64,000 bases of DNA from Bradyrhizobiaceae bacterium (lineage in GTDB: Bacteria; Pseudomonadota; Alphaproteobacteria; Rhizobiales; Xanthobacteraceae): positions 64,621 through 128,620 of the forward strand of contig RXJJ01000006.1 in NCBI GenBank assembly GCA_003963145.1, written 5' to 3'. A program made the position numbers and the translations under genes. A model generated the notes under the pieces. That model was not told the DNA's origin. It did no database searches and worked only from the letters and a program-made list of their open reading frames with translations. This document shows positions 44,113-54,028 of the stretch, one piece after another; within the stretch, counting starts at the first letter, position 1, and the number at the start of each line of letters is the position of its first letter.

Positions 44113-44970
44113 ATGGCTGATGCGCACGTTAAACATCACGACTACCACCTCGTCGACCCGAGTCCGTGGCCCGTCGTCGGTTCGGTCTCGGCCTTCATCA
44201 TGGCCGTCGGCGCGGTGTCATGGATGCACCATCTCTATGGCGCGGCGCCGATCGTGTTCGGCATCGGCACCATCGCCGTTCTCTACACCTTCGCCGGCTG
44301 GTGGGGCGACGTCATCCGCGAGGCGCAGTACAAGGGCGACCATACCCGCGTTGTGCAATTGTCCCACCGCTACGGGATGATCCTGTTCATCGCTTCGGAA
44401 GTGATGTTCTTCGTCGCGTGGTTCTGGGCCTATTTCAATGCCGCGCTGTTTCCGGCCGACCCGGTGCAGGCAACGCGCGAGGCGTTGTTTGGCGGCGTCT
44501 GGCCGCCGAAGGGCATCGAGACCTTCGATCCCTGGCATCTGCCGCTGCTCAACACCCTGATCCTTCTCACGTCGGGCACCACTGTGACCTGGGCACATCA
44601 CGCGCTGCTGGAAAATGACCGCCAGAGCGTGAAGTGGGGATTGATCCTGACCGTTCTTCTGGGCGCGACATTCACCTGCGTGCAGGCATTCGAATACAGC
44701 CACGCGCAGTTCAGCTTCGCCGGAAACGTCTACGGCTCGACCTTTTTCATGGCGACCGGCTTCCACGGCTTCCATGTTCTGGTCGGCACCATCTTCCTTC
44801 TGGTCTGCCTGTTGCGTGTTTATGCCGGACATTTCACGCCGACCCAGCATCTCGGTTTCGAGTTCGCCGCCTGGTACTGGCACTTCGTCGACGTGGTGTG
44901 GTTGTTCCTGTTCATCTGCATCTACGTGTGGGGCCATGGCGCGGAAACCATGGCGCACGGCGCGCATTAG
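44113..44970 (+). CDS. coxC: Cytochrome c oxidase subunit III
   Basis: Subunit III stabilises the oxidase and helps proton uptake. The 285-residue product has seven membrane helices, with [21 protein letters not shown] at the N-terminus, [27 protein letters not shown] (conserved Glu), [21 protein letters not shown], and [26 protein letters not shown] at the end. ATG at 44113 has GGAGA before it; upstream TTG at 44071 is unlikely. A terminator at 45005-45029 closes the operon. Confidence 0.96.
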   Translation: MADAHVKHHDYHLVDPSPWPVVGSVSAFIMAVGAVSWMHHLYGAAPIVFGIGTIAVLYTFAGWWGDVIREAQYKGDHTRVVQLSHRYGMILFIASEVMFFVAWFWAYFNAALFPADPVQATREALFGGVWPPKGIETFDPWHLPLLNTLILLTSGTTVTWAHHALLENDRQSVKWGLILTVLLGATFTCVQAFEYSHAQFSFAGNVYGSTFFMATGFHGFHVLVGTIFLLVCLLRVYAGHFTPTQHLGFEFAAWYWHFVDVVWLFLFICIYVWGHGAETMAHGAH

Positions 44971-45004
44971 CTGGCGGCTTGAGCCAACGAAAAGCGATCA
45001 GGAG

Positions 45005-45029
45005 AAAGCGGCCTCAGGGCCGCTTTTTT
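45005..45029 (+). terminator. Intrinsic terminator after coxC
   Basis: AAAGCGGCC pairs with GGGCCGCTTT over a short loop and is followed by six Ts. It sits 35 bases beyond coxC and touches the stop codon of the convergent NTF2-like gene. Confidence 0.82.
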
Positions 45030-45432
45030 ATTGAGCGATACCTTGGGTGAACGACACGCCCGCGGCAGGTTTGAGCGAGGAGTGATGTTGCGCGATAAGC
45101 CATTCGCGTCGCTGCCGGACGAGCACAAAACTATAGCGTGCGGGAAAGCACCGAGCGCGTCCGCTCAACGTCCTGTACAGATCATAATGTCCGCTGATGA
45201 CTGCAATATCGCTGGCTGGCGATTGTATCCTGAAATCACCGAGACTGACGGTCAGCCCGAGCTTTGCAGCCGCGATGAAATAGGTCAGCATGCTGTCTGC
45301 TGTCGCCGTGATCGCCTGCGACAATGTTCCCCACAGCACCGCATCCGGCGTATAAAGGTGCGCAACGGCTTCGCTGTCGCCGGCGTTGAAATGGGCGGCC
45401 CAGCGCTCGACTGTCGTGTAGGCTTCGCTCAT
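45028..45432 (-). CDS. NTF2-like / SnoaL-type small protein
   Basis: The 134-residue product has the NTF2-like cone-fold pattern: AYTTVERWAAHFNAGDSEAVAHLYTPDAVLWGTL, then alternating strands (SDIAVISGHYDLYRT; ARYSFVLVRQRREWLIAQHHSSL). Members include isomerases, hydrolases and binding domains, and the DUF4440/SgcJ groups; no catalytic role can be assigned here. It is inserted on the opposite strand between coxC and the DUF983-SURF1 genes. Related genomes often carry only plus-strand genes here. Confidence 0.72.
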   Translation of the reverse strand: MSEAYTTVERWAAHFNAGDSEAVAHLYTPDAVLWGTLSQAITATADSMLTYFIAAAKLGLTVSLGDFRIQSPASDIAVISGHYDLYRTLSGRARCFPARYSFVLVRQRREWLIAQHHSSLKPAAGVSFTQGIAQ

Positions 45433-45496
45433 TCAATTCTCCGCTCCGGCGGCTTTCGCTCCGGACCTGAATAACCGGGCTTGATTGGAATATCGT

Positions 45497-45913
45497 ATGA
45501 CTGAACCATCGCCTGTCCCCGCCGTCCAGAACGATCCTGATCGGCAAAAGGTCTCACCGTTTGTTGCCGGATTGACGTGTCGCTGTCCGCGTTGCGGCAA
45601 GGGAAAGCTGTTTTCGGGATTTCTTTCGCTCAAGCCCCGGTGCGAGAATTGCGGACTGGACTATGCCTTTATCGATTCCGGCGACGGCCCGGCTGTCTTC
45701 ATCATCATGATCGCGGGTTTCATCGTGGTTAGCGCGGCGCTTGTGGTAGAGGTCAAATACCAGCCACCATTCTGGGTGCACGCGATGCTTTGGCTGCCGC
45801 TGATCGCGGTAACCACGCTACTGCCGCTCCGTCCAATGAAAGCGTTGCTGATAGCCTTGCAATACCATCACAGGGCCGCCGAGGGGCAGCTTGTGAAGCG
45901 GAACCCGCAATGA
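45497..45913 (+). CDS. DUF983 zinc-ribbon membrane protein
   Basis: The 138-residue product has a CPRCGKGK...CENCG zinc ribbon (TCRCPRCGKGKLFSGFLSL, RCENCGLDYAF) and two membrane segments (AVFIIMIAGFIVVSAALVVEV; AMLWLPLIAVTTLLPLRPMKALLI). The DUF983 family is commonly found beside cytochrome oxidase genes in alphaproteobacteria and is thought to help oxidase assembly. Its stop overlaps the SURF1 start in an ATGA. Confidence 0.9.
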   Translation: MTEPSPVPAVQNDPDRQKVSPFVAGLTCRCPRCGKGKLFSGFLSLKPRCENCGLDYAFIDSGDGPAVFIIMIAGFIVVSAALVVEVKYQPPFWVHAMLWLPLIAVTTLLPLRPMKALLIALQYHHRAAEGQLVKRNPQ

Positions 45914-46680
45914 GCCGGACTGCCGCGCCCGCGCGCGGGATATTCGGCATGACCGTGATCGCCCTTGCGATGATGGCGGTTCTGGTCGGTCTTGGCGTCT
46001 GGCAATTGCAGCGCCGCACCGAGAAGCATGCGCTGATCGCGGCGCTGACCGAGCGCCTTGCCGCCGCGCCCGTCCCGCTCCCGCAATCGTCGTCGTGGAA
46101 GACCTTGTCGCCCGCTCATGACGAATTCCGCCGTGTCAGCGTGACCGCGACATTCGCGCGCGAGCCGGATGCCATGGTGTACAGCTCAGGGTCCGCAGTG
46201 CGTCCGGACATCTTGGGACCGGGAACATGGGCCTTTCTTCCGGCGCGCCTTGCAGACGGTAGCGTCGTCGCGGTCAACGCCGGTTTCGTGCAGAACACGA
46301 TGCAAGACCGCGCCCAACAGGACCGGGCCGTCAGCCGTCTTCTTACCGGAACACCGGTCGTGCTGACCGGCTATCTGCGGTTTCCCGAAGGCGCGGGCCT
46401 GCTGACCCCGCGAGAAGATACGGGCAAACGCCTGTGGTTTGTCCGCGACCCACAGGCGATGGCACGCACGCTCGGGTGGGGTGAGATCGCGCCATTCTAT
46501 ATCGACCTCGAAAGCCCAGTGCCCGATTCGGGTATCCCCAAGCCAGGTCCGCTCGACGTGCATCTGAAGGATGATCACCTGCAATACGCCATCACTTGGT
46601 TCGGCCTTGCCACAGCGGTATTGGCTGCGTTTGGCTTCTGGCTGGCGGGTCAGCGCCGCGCCCGAATGCAGCCGCATTGA
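45910..46680 (+). CDS. SURF1-family oxidase assembly factor
   Basis: The 256-residue product has two membrane segments, one near each end (FGMTVIALAMMAVLVGLGVWQLQRR; YAITWFGLATAVLAAFGFWLAG), enclosing a periplasmic domain, as in SURF1/Shy1. Family motifs include WQLQRRTEKHALIAAL, GPGTWAFLPARLADG, VNAGFV and FYIDLESPV. SURF1 helps insert haem a into subunit I. The start overlaps the DUF983 stop by four bases. The two genes probably belong functionally with the cox operon. Confidence 0.93.
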   Translation: MSRTAAPARGIFGMTVIALAMMAVLVGLGVWQLQRRTEKHALIAALTERLAAAPVPLPQSSSWKTLSPAHDEFRRVSVTATFAREPDAMVYSSGSAVRPDILGPGTWAFLPARLADGSVVAVNAGFVQNTMQDRAQQDRAVSRLLTGTPVVLTGYLRFPEGAGLLTPREDTGKRLWFVRDPQAMARTLGWGEIAPFYIDLESPVPDSGIPKPGPLDVHLKDDHLQYAITWFGLATAVLAAFGFWLAGQRRARMQPH

Positions 46681-46830
46681 ACCTGCTTGGTGAGGCGGCT
46701 GGATGCCTCTCGCCTTCCTTGTGAAGGGCGGCGGCAGCCGGTAAGGTGCCCACCCAATCGGCCCGCGCGCTGACAAATAATCTTTATTTATCAAAGGCTT
46801 GAATTATCCAAAAAGCCTTTGGAGGAATTG

Positions 46831-48249
46831 TTGACCAGCTACATTTCGACCAGAGGCGAAGCCCCGAAACTGGGTTTTTGCGATGTGATGCTGACCGGGC
46901 TCGCCCGGGATGGCGGTCTTTACGTGCCCGAAGACTGGCCCGTGTTCAGCCATCAGACCATCGCGAATTTTCAAGGTCGTCCTTATTGGGAGGTCGCGGT
47001 CGAGGTGATTCGCCCATTCGTCGCCGGGGAGATTTCCGACACCGATCTTGGCCGCATGGCGAACGAGGCCTATGCGACATTCCGCCATCCGGCTGTGGTG
47101 CCGCTGCGCCAGAGCGGCGCAAATCAGTTCGTGCTGGAGCTGTTTCACGGGCCGACGCTGGCGTTCAAGGATGTCGCGATGCAGCTGCTCGCGCGCCTGA
47201 TGGATCATGTCCTGGCAAAGCGAAACGAACGCACGACCATCGTGGTCGCGACATCGGGAGACACCGGCGGAGCCGCCGTCGATGCCTTCTCGGGGTTGAA
47301 TAATGTCGATCTGGTCGTGCTGTTTCCGAACGGCCGCATCTCGGACGTGCAGCGCCGCATGATGACCACGACCGGCGCGGTTAATGTTCACGCGCTCGCG
47401 GTCGAGGGTACGTTCGACGATTGTCAGGCCATCGTGAAGGGCCTGTTCAATCATCATGCGTTTCGCGATTCCGTGTCGCTGTCCGGCGTCAATTCGATCA
47501 ACTGGGCGCGCATCGTCGCACAGACGGTTTATTACTTTACGTCCGCCGTGGCGCTCGGCGCGCCATTGCGCCAGATCGACTTCACCGTGCCGACGGGAAA
47601 TTTCGGCGATATTTTCGCCGGCTACGTCGCCAAGCGGATGGGGCTCCCGGTCAGGCGGCTGCGTATCGCCGCCAACGTCAACGACATCCTGGCACGGACT
47701 CTCAAGACCGGCGTCTATGAGGTGCGCGAGGTTCGAGCGACGCAATCGCCGTCGATGGACATTCAGGTGTCGTCGAATTTCGAACGTCTGTTGTTCGAAG
47801 CCTCAAATCGCGACAGTACATTGGTGCGGTCATTGATGGCCTCATTGTCGCAATCCGGGCGATTCGTTTTGCCGGATGCGCTGCTGGCGGCGATCCGCGC
47901 CGATTTCGATGCCGGACGCGCCGACGAGACGGAATGCGTCTGCGCGATCCGTGCAGCGTGGCGCGAGGCGGGTGATCTGATCGATCCGCACACCGCCGTG
48001 GCGCTGGCGGTCGCCGAACGGGACAACGCGGACTCGAAAGTGCCCGATGTGGTGCTCTCGACCGCGCACGCCGCAAAATTTCCGGATGCGGTCGAGGCTG
48101 CCTGCGGTGTTCGCCCGCAACTGCCGGTCTGGCTCGACGGACTGATGACGAAACAGGAACATATCAAGGTCGTTAACAACGATCAGTCAGAGATCGAACG
48201 GTTCGTGCTTTCGGTGAGCCGTGCCGCAAAACAGGGAATCGCCGGATGA
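46831..48249 (+). CDS. thrC: Threonine synthase
   Basis: Threonine synthase converts O-phosphohomoserine to threonine with PLP. The 472-residue product starts SYISTRGEAPKLGFCDVMLTGLARDGGLYVPEDWP, the long alphaproteobacterial form; the PLP Lys is in GPTLAFKDVAMQLLARL, and ATSGDTGGAAVDAFSG, LFPNGRISDVQRRMMTT and VPTGNFGDIFAGYVAKRMG follow. The start is a TTG at 46831 placed behind GGAGGA, giving MTSYISTRG; an in-frame TTG at 46819 lies upstream of the ribosome site. Its stop overlaps the M16 peptidase start. Confidence 0.96.
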   Translation: MTSYISTRGEAPKLGFCDVMLTGLARDGGLYVPEDWPVFSHQTIANFQGRPYWEVAVEVIRPFVAGEISDTDLGRMANEAYATFRHPAVVPLRQSGANQFVLELFHGPTLAFKDVAMQLLARLMDHVLAKRNERTTIVVATSGDTGGAAVDAFSGLNNVDLVVLFPNGRISDVQRRMMTTTGAVNVHALAVEGTFDDCQAIVKGLFNHHAFRDSVSLSGVNSINWARIVAQTVYYFTSAVALGAPLRQIDFTVPTGNFGDIFAGYVAKRMGLPVRRLRIAANVNDILARTLKTGVYEVREVRATQSPSMDIQVSSNFERLLFEASNRDSTLVRSLMASLSQSGRFVLPDALLAAIRADFDAGRADETECVCAIRAAWREAGDLIDPHTAVALAVAERDNADSKVPDVVLSTAHAAKFPDAVEAACGVRPQLPVWLDGLMTKQEHIKVVNNDQSEIERFVLSVSRAAKQGIAG

Positions 48250-49535
48250 ACGTGAAGATCACCAAACTCGATTCGGGCCTGACGGTCGTCACCGATTCGA
48301 TGCCGCATCTGGAGACGGCGGCGCTCGGGGTGTGGACTGGCGTCGGCGGGCGCGACGAAAAGCTCGATGAACACGGCATTTCGCATCTGCTCGAACATAT
48401 GGCGTTCAAGGGAACCACCAGGCGTTCCGCGCGGCAGATCGTCGAGGAGATCGAGGCGGTTGGCGGGGATCTGAACGCGGCGACCAGCAGCGAGACAACG
48501 GCCTATTACGCACGTGTGTTGAAGGCCGATGTGCCCCTCGCGATCGACGTGCTGTCGGACATTCTCGCAAACCCGTCGTTCGATGCCGAAGAGCTTGAGC
48601 GCGAGAAGAACGTGATTGTGCAGGAAATCGGCGCGGCCGCAGACACGCCGGACGACCTTGTGTTCGAACATTTGAGCGAACTGGCTTATCCGGATCAGCC
48701 GATGGGGCGCTCGCTGCTCGGCACCGCCCAGACGCTCGCAACCTTCGATCGCAACAAGCTGCGCGGCTACCTCACGACGCATTACCATGGCCCGGATATG
48801 GTGGTGGCCGCCGCCGGAGCCGTCGCGCATGAGCGTGTCGTCGCGGAAGTCGAGAAGAGTTTCTCCGGGTTCGAAAGCAGCAGTGCTCCCAAGCCGTCGC
48901 CGGCTTCGTTCGGGAAGGGTGGCTCGCGTGTGGTTCGCCGCGATCTCGAACAGGCGCATCTCACGCTGGCGCTCGAAGGTGTTCCGCAGCGAGACGAGAA
49001 GCTGTTCAGCCTTCAGGTTTTCTCCAACATCCTGGGCGGCGGGATGTCGTCGCGGCTGTTTCAGGAAGTGCGCGAGAAGCGAGGGCTTTGCTATTCGATC
49101 TATACCTTCCACGCCGCTTATTCGGACACGGGGTTTTTCGGCCTCTACACCGGCACCGATCCTGCCGATGCGCCGGAAATGATGGAAGTCATCGTGGACG
49201 AAATGAACGAAGCGGTCGAAACCCTGACCGAAGACGAGATCGCGCGGGCAAAGGCGCAGATGAAGGCCGGACTGTTGATGGCGCTGGAAAGCTGCAGTTC
49301 GCGCGCGGAGCAAATGGCCCGGCATATTCTGTCCTATGGACGTCCGCTTACCGTGGACGAGCTTGTCGCGCGCATCGAGGCCGTGACGGTGACCTCCACG
49401 CGCGATGCGGCGCGGGGCCTGCTCAGCCGCAGCCGCCCGGCCGTGGTCGCGCTCGGCAGCGGGCGGGAACTGGACAAAGCCGTCACGCAGGCGGAAGGAT
49501 TAGCGAAGCCCAAGGCACGTTCCTTGCTCCATTAG
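48246..49535 (+). CDS. M16-family zinc peptidase (mitochondrial-processing-peptidase-like)
   Basis: The 429-residue product has the inverted zinc motif HLLEHMAFKGTTRRSARQIVEEIEAVGGDLNA at about residues 46-75, with the downstream Glu of M16 enzymes (EKNVIVQEIG), then a second half with GGGMSSRLFQEVREKRGLCYSIYTF. Alphaproteobacterial relatives are the likely ancestors of the mitochondrial processing peptidase beta-subunit. Whether it works alone or with a partner is unknown; no alpha-type gene is adjacent. ATGA overlap with thrC is conserved in related species as I recall. Confidence 0.92.
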   Translation: MNVKITKLDSGLTVVTDSMPHLETAALGVWTGVGGRDEKLDEHGISHLLEHMAFKGTTRRSARQIVEEIEAVGGDLNAATSSETTAYYARVLKADVPLAIDVLSDILANPSFDAEELEREKNVIVQEIGAAADTPDDLVFEHLSELAYPDQPMGRSLLGTAQTLATFDRNKLRGYLTTHYHGPDMVVAAAGAVAHERVVAEVEKSFSGFESSSAPKPSPASFGKGGSRVVRRDLEQAHLTLALEGVPQRDEKLFSLQVFSNILGGGMSSRLFQEVREKRGLCYSIYTFHAAYSDTGFFGLYTGTDPADAPEMMEVIVDEMNEAVETLTEDEIARAKAQMKAGLLMALESCSSRAEQMARHILSYGRPLTVDELVARIEAVTVTSTRDAARGLLSRSRPAVVALGSGRELDKAVTQAEGLAKPKARSLLH

Positions 49536-49579
49536 ATCGGCCGACGGCTCGAGACATTTGAATTGAAGGAGGGTTGAAC

Positions 49580-50167
49580 ATGGCCCTGTTTCGTCTGCCA
49601 TCTTCTTCGCCGCCCGCGCTTGCACCACGCGGCAGGGGATTGCTTTTGCGTGTTCCCGATCTCACGGATTATCCGCAATGGGCGGCGCTGCGCGAACAAA
49701 GCCGTGAATTTCTGACTCCATGGGAGCCGATCTGGCCCTCCGACGATCTGACTCGCGCGGGATTCCGACGCCGTCTGCGCCGTTATTCGGAGGATATTCT
49801 TGAGGATCGGGCCTATCCCTTCATTATCATCCGCGAAGAGGACAACGCCCTGATCGGTGCGGTGACGCTCGCCAATGTGCGGCGCGGCATCGTGCAGAGC
49901 GGCAGCATCGGTTACTGGATCGGGCAGCCCTTTGCTTGTCAGGGTTATATGACGGCCGCGCTACGGGTGTTGCTGCCGACACTGTTCGGCGAACTTAACC
50001 TGCACCGCGTCGAAGCGGCCTGCATTCCCACCAACATCCCCTCCGCGCGGGTGCTTGAGAAATGCGGCTTCGCCCGCGAGGGGCTGGCGCGGCGCTATCT
50101 GTGCATCAACGGCGTCTGGCAGGACCATTATCTTTATGGTCTGCTCGACGACGATTTCCGCGGATAA
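49580..50167 (+). CDS. GNAT-family (RimJ-type) N-acetyltransferase
   Basis: The 195-residue product shows the GNAT fold: LLLRVPDLTDYPQWAALREQSREFLTPWEPIW (RimJ/RimL-like opening), AVTLANVRRGIVQSGSIGYWI, acetyl-CoA-binding region GQPFACQGYMTAALRVLLPTLFGELNLHRVEAACIPTNIPSARVLEKCGFAREG. Such enzymes acetylate ribosomal protein or other N-termini. AAGGAGG precedes the ATG at 49580. It may be co-transcribed with the peptidase, 44 bases upstream. Confidence 0.9.
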   Translation: MALFRLPSSSPPALAPRGRGLLLRVPDLTDYPQWAALREQSREFLTPWEPIWPSDDLTRAGFRRRLRRYSEDILEDRAYPFIIIREEDNALIGAVTLANVRRGIVQSGSIGYWIGQPFACQGYMTAALRVLLPTLFGELNLHRVEAACIPTNIPSARVLEKCGFAREGLARRYLCINGVWQDHYLYGLLDDDFRG

Positions 50168-50391
50168 TGATGTTGCCCCTGTTCTCCCGGAAACGCCGTG
50201 CGCCGGCGGGTGCTTTTGGGCACAATGGTTGTGACATTGTGCCTTGGGTTCGCCGCCATTGCCCTGTTATAAGGCAGCCACAAAATCGTTCTCCGGCTCA
50301 AATGTCTTCCGGTCAGTCCACGATGAAGCATGACGAGATTCCAAATCTTGCCATCACCAATAAATGGCCTCGCGGGATTCCGGCAGACAAG

Positions 50392-51084
50392 ATGCCGTCG
50401 CGCGCCCGATGGGCCGGACCGGCCCTGGCTTTGACCATCAGCGCGGTTCTGGCTGGCTGCGGCGGCGGCAGCATGTTCGGATCCTCCTCAACGCCGTCGG
50501 CATCCGGAACGCCAACGTCGTCCTCCGGCAGCTCCTCCTGGGGCGACCGATTCGGTCAGTTGTTCGGTTCCAAATCGCAGGCCGTCGGCGAAGCCGCGCC
50601 GCCACCGCAAGCCGACGAACCGACCTGTCCGCAGGTCGCGATCCGCTTTGGTGCCTCGACCTACGCGGTCGGTTTGCCGGGCAAGGAAGCCAGCGGCAAC
50701 GATCTGCGCTATCAGGCCACCATTGTCCGCACGGCGCGCGACTGCAACCTGCAGGGTGGCCAGATCAAGGCGCGTGTTGGCATTCAGGGTCGCGTGATCG
50801 TGGGACCGGCCGGGGCTCCGTCGAGCGTGGATATCCCGATGCGAATCGCGGTGGTAAAGGAGGGACTGTCGCCCAAGGTGATTTTCTCCAACGCCTATCG
50901 CACCGGGGTGGAAATTGCTTCGGACGCATCGTACGTGGACTTCAGCTATGTCGCCGAAGATATCGTGTACCCGGTGCCGCAGGGCCCGGAAGGCGATTCC
51001 TACGTCTTCTATGTGGGCTTCGATCCCGCCGGGGCAAAACCCGAGCCTCGCGCCCGCTCCAAGAGCAGGGGAGCAAAGAGCTAA
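50392..51084 (+). CDS. Probable lipoprotein of unknown function
   Basis: The 230-residue product has a lipoprotein signal (PSRARWAGPALALTISAVLAGCGGG, lipobox LAGC), a Ser/Thr/Gly-rich linker of about 50 residues, then a beta-rich domain with CPQVAIRFGASTYAVGLPGKEASG, LRYQATIVRTARDCNLQGGQIKARVGIQGRVIVG and VDFSYVAEDIVYPVPQGPEGDSYVFYVGFD. The second and third cysteines may pair. The start at 50392 suits the signal peptide; ATGs at 50302 and 50323 are in frame. The family is common in Bradyrhizobiaceae, function unknown. It ends before a terminator shared with atpF. Confidence 0.75.
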   Translation: MPSRARWAGPALALTISAVLAGCGGGSMFGSSSTPSASGTPTSSSGSSSWGDRFGQLFGSKSQAVGEAAPPPQADEPTCPQVAIRFGASTYAVGLPGKEASGNDLRYQATIVRTARDCNLQGGQIKARVGIQGRVIVGPAGAPSSVDIPMRIAVVKEGLSPKVIFSNAYRTGVEIASDASYVDFSYVAEDIVYPVPQGPEGDSYVFYVGFDPAGAKPEPRARSKSRGAKS

Positions 51085-51111
51085 GCGCGCTTCTAGTCGT
51101 CTCACCCAACA

Positions 51112-51139
51112 AAAAAGCCGGTCTTGCGACCGGCTTTTT
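51112..51139. terminator. Bidirectional intrinsic terminator
   Basis: AAAAAGCCGGTC and GACCGGCTTTTT form a 12-bp stem around TTGC. It lies between the convergent lipoprotein gene and the atp operon and serves both directions. Confidence 0.9.
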
Positions 51140-51165
51140 GATTGGGCGGGGAACCGACGCGATCC

Positions 51166-51651
51166 CTAGTTCAGCTTGTCGCGAACGTCCTTGATGCTCT
51201 TTTCGAGCAGGTTGTCGGCAAGCGAGCCCTTCACCGTTTGCGACAGCACGCTTGACGCGGCTGCGACCGCAGCGTCTGCGGCGGCGGCGCGAACGTCGGC
51301 GACCGCCTGCTGTTCGGCCTGCGCGATCTTGCTTTCGGCCGATTTGGTGCGGCGCGCGACAAAGTCTTCCATCTTCGCCTTGGCCTCGACGGCAATGCGC
51401 TCGGCCTCGGCCTTGGCGCTGGCGACGATATCCTGCGCCTCGCGTTCAGCACTTGCGCGCCGCTCGCGATATTCCGCGACCAGACTTTGTGCTTCTTCCT
51501 TGAGGCGGCGGGCATCGTCGAGTTCCTTGCGAATGCGCTCGCCACGATTGTCGAGCGCATTCAGGATCACGCGATGAAGACCGAAATAGCCGAACGCGCC
51601 AAGCAGGATGACGAAGGCGACTGCAACCCAGAACTCAGCTTCATGCAGCAT
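51166..51651 (-). CDS. atpF: ATP synthase F0 subunit b
   Basis: The 161-residue b subunit has one membrane helix ([24 protein letters not shown]) and a long charged helix ([40 protein letters not shown]) forming the peripheral stalk that holds F1. It is the last gene of the F0 operon, five bases downstream of atpG. Two b-type genes in tandem are usual in alphaproteobacteria; they form a heterodimer. The F1 genes are not in the window. Confidence 0.95.
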   Translation of the reverse strand: MLHEAEFWVAVAFVILLGAFGYFGLHRVILNALDNRGERIRKELDDARRLKEEAQSLVAEYRERRASAEREAQDIVASAKAEAERIAVEAKAKMEDFVARRTKSAESKIAQAEQQAVADVRAAAADAAVAAASSVLSQTVKGSLADNLLEKSIKDVRDKLN

Positions 51652-51655
51652 CGGC

Positions 51656-52207
51656 TTACACCTTCAAGGATGCGTCGACGGCGCTATCGACGCTTTTGGC
51701 ATCCGGCGCGACGCCGGTAAGACGTTCGACAATCGCGGACGTTGCGTCCGCCGCGATCGACTTGACGTTGCCCATCGCCTTTTCGCGCATGGCGTCAATG
51801 GTCTTCTCGGCTTCGGCAAGCTTGTCGGCAAGGCTCGTTTCCAGCGCCTTGCGTTCGGCTTCCGATTGCGCGCTGAGCTTCTCGCGGGTCTCGGCGCCGA
51901 TCGCCTGCGCGCGGGCGCGGGCGGCCGCGAGATCGGATTCATAGGCCTTCAGCGCCTCGTCCGATTCGTCCTTCAGCTTCTGCGCTTCGGCCAGATCGCC
52001 GTCGATGATGCCCTCACGGGTTGCGATCAGCGACCCCACCCGCGGGAGCGCAAATCGCGAGACGACGAAATAAAGCAGCGCAAAGGCAATCGCGAACGAG
52101 ACCAGCTGCGAAGCGAAGGTCTCTTTCTCGAACGGAGGAAATCCTGCCCGCCCGTGGCCTTCGGCCTCGGTATGAGCTGTCGTTGCGTGGCCCTGTTCAG
52201 TCGCCAT
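51656..52207 (-). CDS. atpG: ATP synthase F0 subunit b'
   Basis: The 183-residue b' subunit has a His-rich N-terminus ([16 protein letters not shown]), one membrane helix ([25 protein letters not shown]) and a long coiled coil ([32 protein letters not shown]). It is the second stalk partner of atpF. MATEQGHA is the preferred start; the frame extends to 52246. The gene symbol follows alphaproteobacterial use (also called atpF2). Confidence 0.94.
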   Translation of the reverse strand: MATEQGHATTAHTEAEGHGRAGFPPFEKETFASQLVSFAIAFALLYFVVSRFALPRVGSLIATREGIIDGDLAEAQKLKDESDEALKAYESDLAAARARAQAIGAETREKLSAQSEAERKALETSLADKLAEAEKTIDAMREKAMGNVKSIAADATSAIVERLTGVAPDAKSVDSAVDASLKV

Positions 52208-52255
52208 GACGTCTCCTGTCGGCGCGGACCCGAAGGTCCGCGTCATCCAAAATGC

Positions 52256-52483
52256 TTAGACCGCGAACAGCAGCAGCAGCGCGACGAGCAGCGAGAAGAT
52301 GCCGAGCGCTTCGGTCACGGCGAAGCCGAAGATCAGGTTGGCGAACTGGCCCTGCGAAGCGGACGGGTTGCGCAGCGCGCCGTTGAGGAACTGGCTGAAG
52401 ATCATGCCGACGCCGATGCCGGCGCCGCCCATGCCGAGGGTGGCAAGGCCTGCGCCGATGTACTTTGCTGCTACTGGATCCAT
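52256..52483 (-). CDS. atpE: ATP synthase F0 subunit c
   Basis: The 75-residue proteolipid forms the rotor ring. Two membrane helices ([49 protein letters not shown]) are joined by the RNPSASQGQ loop. The proton-carrying carboxylate is Glu58 in VTEALGIF. It lies 44 bases downstream of atpB. Confidence 0.97.
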   Translation of the reverse strand: MDPVAAKYIGAGLATLGMGGAGIGVGMIFSQFLNGALRNPSASQGQFANLIFGFAVTEALGIFSLLVALLLLFAV

Positions 52484-52527
52484 GGTGAAACTCCTTCTTG
52501 GTGTTCAGTGAGAGAGGTGAAGTCCGG

Positions 52528-53277
52528 TCAGTGTCCGGGATGAAGCGCGTCGTTGAGATAGATGCAAGTCAGGATGGCGAACACGTAAGCCTGCAGGAAC
52601 GCCACCAGGAGTTCGAGGGCGGTGAGCGCCGTGGTCATCGCCAGCGGCAGCGTCGCGCCGAAAATTCCGACTGCGCCCAGCGCGCCGAGCGAGGCGACGA
52701 AGCTCGCGAACACCTTCAGGGTGATATGGCCCGCCAGCATGTTCGCGAACAGACGCACCGAATGCGACACCGGCCGCGACAGGAACGAGATCACCTCGAT
52801 CACCATGATCAGCGGCAGGATGTAGATCGGAATGCCCGACGGCACGAACAGCTTGAAGAATTTCAGCCCGTTTTTGTAAAGGCCGTAGAGCAGCACGGTC
52901 AGAAACACCAGGAGCGCCAGCGCGACGGTGACGATCAGATGGCTGGTGACGGTGAAGGTGAAGGGGATAATGCCGATCAGATTGGCGGTCAGGATGAACA
53001 TGAAGATCGAGAACACCAGCGGGAAGAACTTCATGCCCTCTTCGCCGACGCTGGATTTCAGCGTGTTGGCGACGAATTCGTAGGTCAGCTCGGCGAGCGA
53101 CTGGAAGCGGCCCGGCACCACGCTGCGCGCCGCGCTACCGCCGATCATCAGAAGCGAAATCACGCCGACCGCGACAAACATGTAGACGGTCGAATTGGTG
53201 ATGGCGATTTCCTGGCCGCCGATGTGGCCGAGGGAGACAATCTTGTGAATCTCGAACTGCTCGATCGGATCGGCCAT
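52528..53277 (-). CDS. atpB: ATP synthase F0 subunit a
   Basis: The 249-residue subunit forms the proton half-channels beside the c ring. The key Arg lies in [51 protein letters not shown] at the N-terminus and [23 protein letters not shown] at the end are typical of the alphaproteobacterial form. It has five to six membrane helices. It follows atpI on the same strand. Confidence 0.97.
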   Translation of the reverse strand: MADPIEQFEIHKIVSLGHIGGQEIAITNSTVYMFVAVGVISLLMIGGSAARSVVPGRFQSLAELTYEFVANTLKSSVGEEGMKFFPLVFSIFMFILTANLIGIIPFTFTVTSHLIVTVALALLVFLTVLLYGLYKNGLKFFKLFVPSGIPIYILPLIMVIEVISFLSRPVSHSVRLFANMLAGHITLKVFASFVASLGALGAVGIFGATLPLAMTTALTALELLVAFLQAYVFAILTCIYLNDALHPGH

Positions 53278-53354
53278 CCCGAAATATCTCTCGTCAGCGC
53301 CGGTCAGACCGGCTGGTCAAAAACAATGCCCGCTCACGCGCCCGGCGACATCAG

Positions 53355-53747
53355 TCAGGAGCGATCAGGCGTGCCGCTCGATGCGACCCCGGCAGCCCGC
53401 ATCACGTTGATTACGCCGGCCGCGAAGCCGAGCAGAACAAACACGATGAGTCCCCATGGAGATATCGACAGCAAACGGTCGAGACCCCAGCCGATAACCG
53501 CTCCGACAAGAACACCCGCGATCAGTTCGGACGAAAGACGGAACCCGCGTGCCATTGCCGATGCTTTGGCGGAAGCAGACCCCTCCTGAGCGTCCGACTG
53601 ATTCATCCGGCTCAGGCGGTCGTTCCGGCTAGCGGAAAGACGGTCAGCCAAACGACCGAGTCTTGCGGAGAGCGCGGTCTCCCTGGCGTCAGGCCCGCCC
53701 GTTCTTCCATCCTTGCCGCGTCCGTTTTTACGTGTGCCGTCTGCCAT
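53355..53747 (-). CDS. atpI: ATP synthase assembly protein AtpI
   Basis: The 130-residue product has a charged, disordered N-terminus and two membrane helices (RLSSELIAGVLVGAVIGWGLDRLL; PWGLIVFVLLGFAAGVINVMRAAG), the AtpI/AtpZ pattern with conserved G-x-G-x-G. AtpI acts as a chaperone for c-ring assembly. The start at MADGTRKNG is chosen because the upstream extension to 53831 lacks homology. It is first in the operon atpI-B-E-G-F. Confidence 0.88.
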   Translation of the reverse strand: MADGTRKNGRGKDGRTGGPDARETALSARLGRLADRLSASRNDRLSRMNQSDAQEGSASAKASAMARGFRLSSELIAGVLVGAVIGWGLDRLLSISPWGLIVFVLLGFAAGVINVMRAAGVASSGTPDRS

Positions 53748-54028
53748 TGCCGCCGACGCCATCGTTCGTCGCAAGATTTCGGAAAAAACGCCCTGCCACC
53801 CCAGAAACCGCGCGGACCATATAGTTGGCATATCGTCAAGTCAAGATTGGCTGATGAGTGCATATGGCATTGAATCTACTATGCTATTTTGAGAATTTTT
53901 GTCCGCTTGCGCGCCTTTGACGCGCTGCGGAAGCCAATTCTCATCAAGCCATATTGCGCCTTGCCGTTTGCTCTGTTCGGATGGCCCCGCCTGGCAAATC
54001 AGGCGGCGTAAATTCATTCGGAGCATCC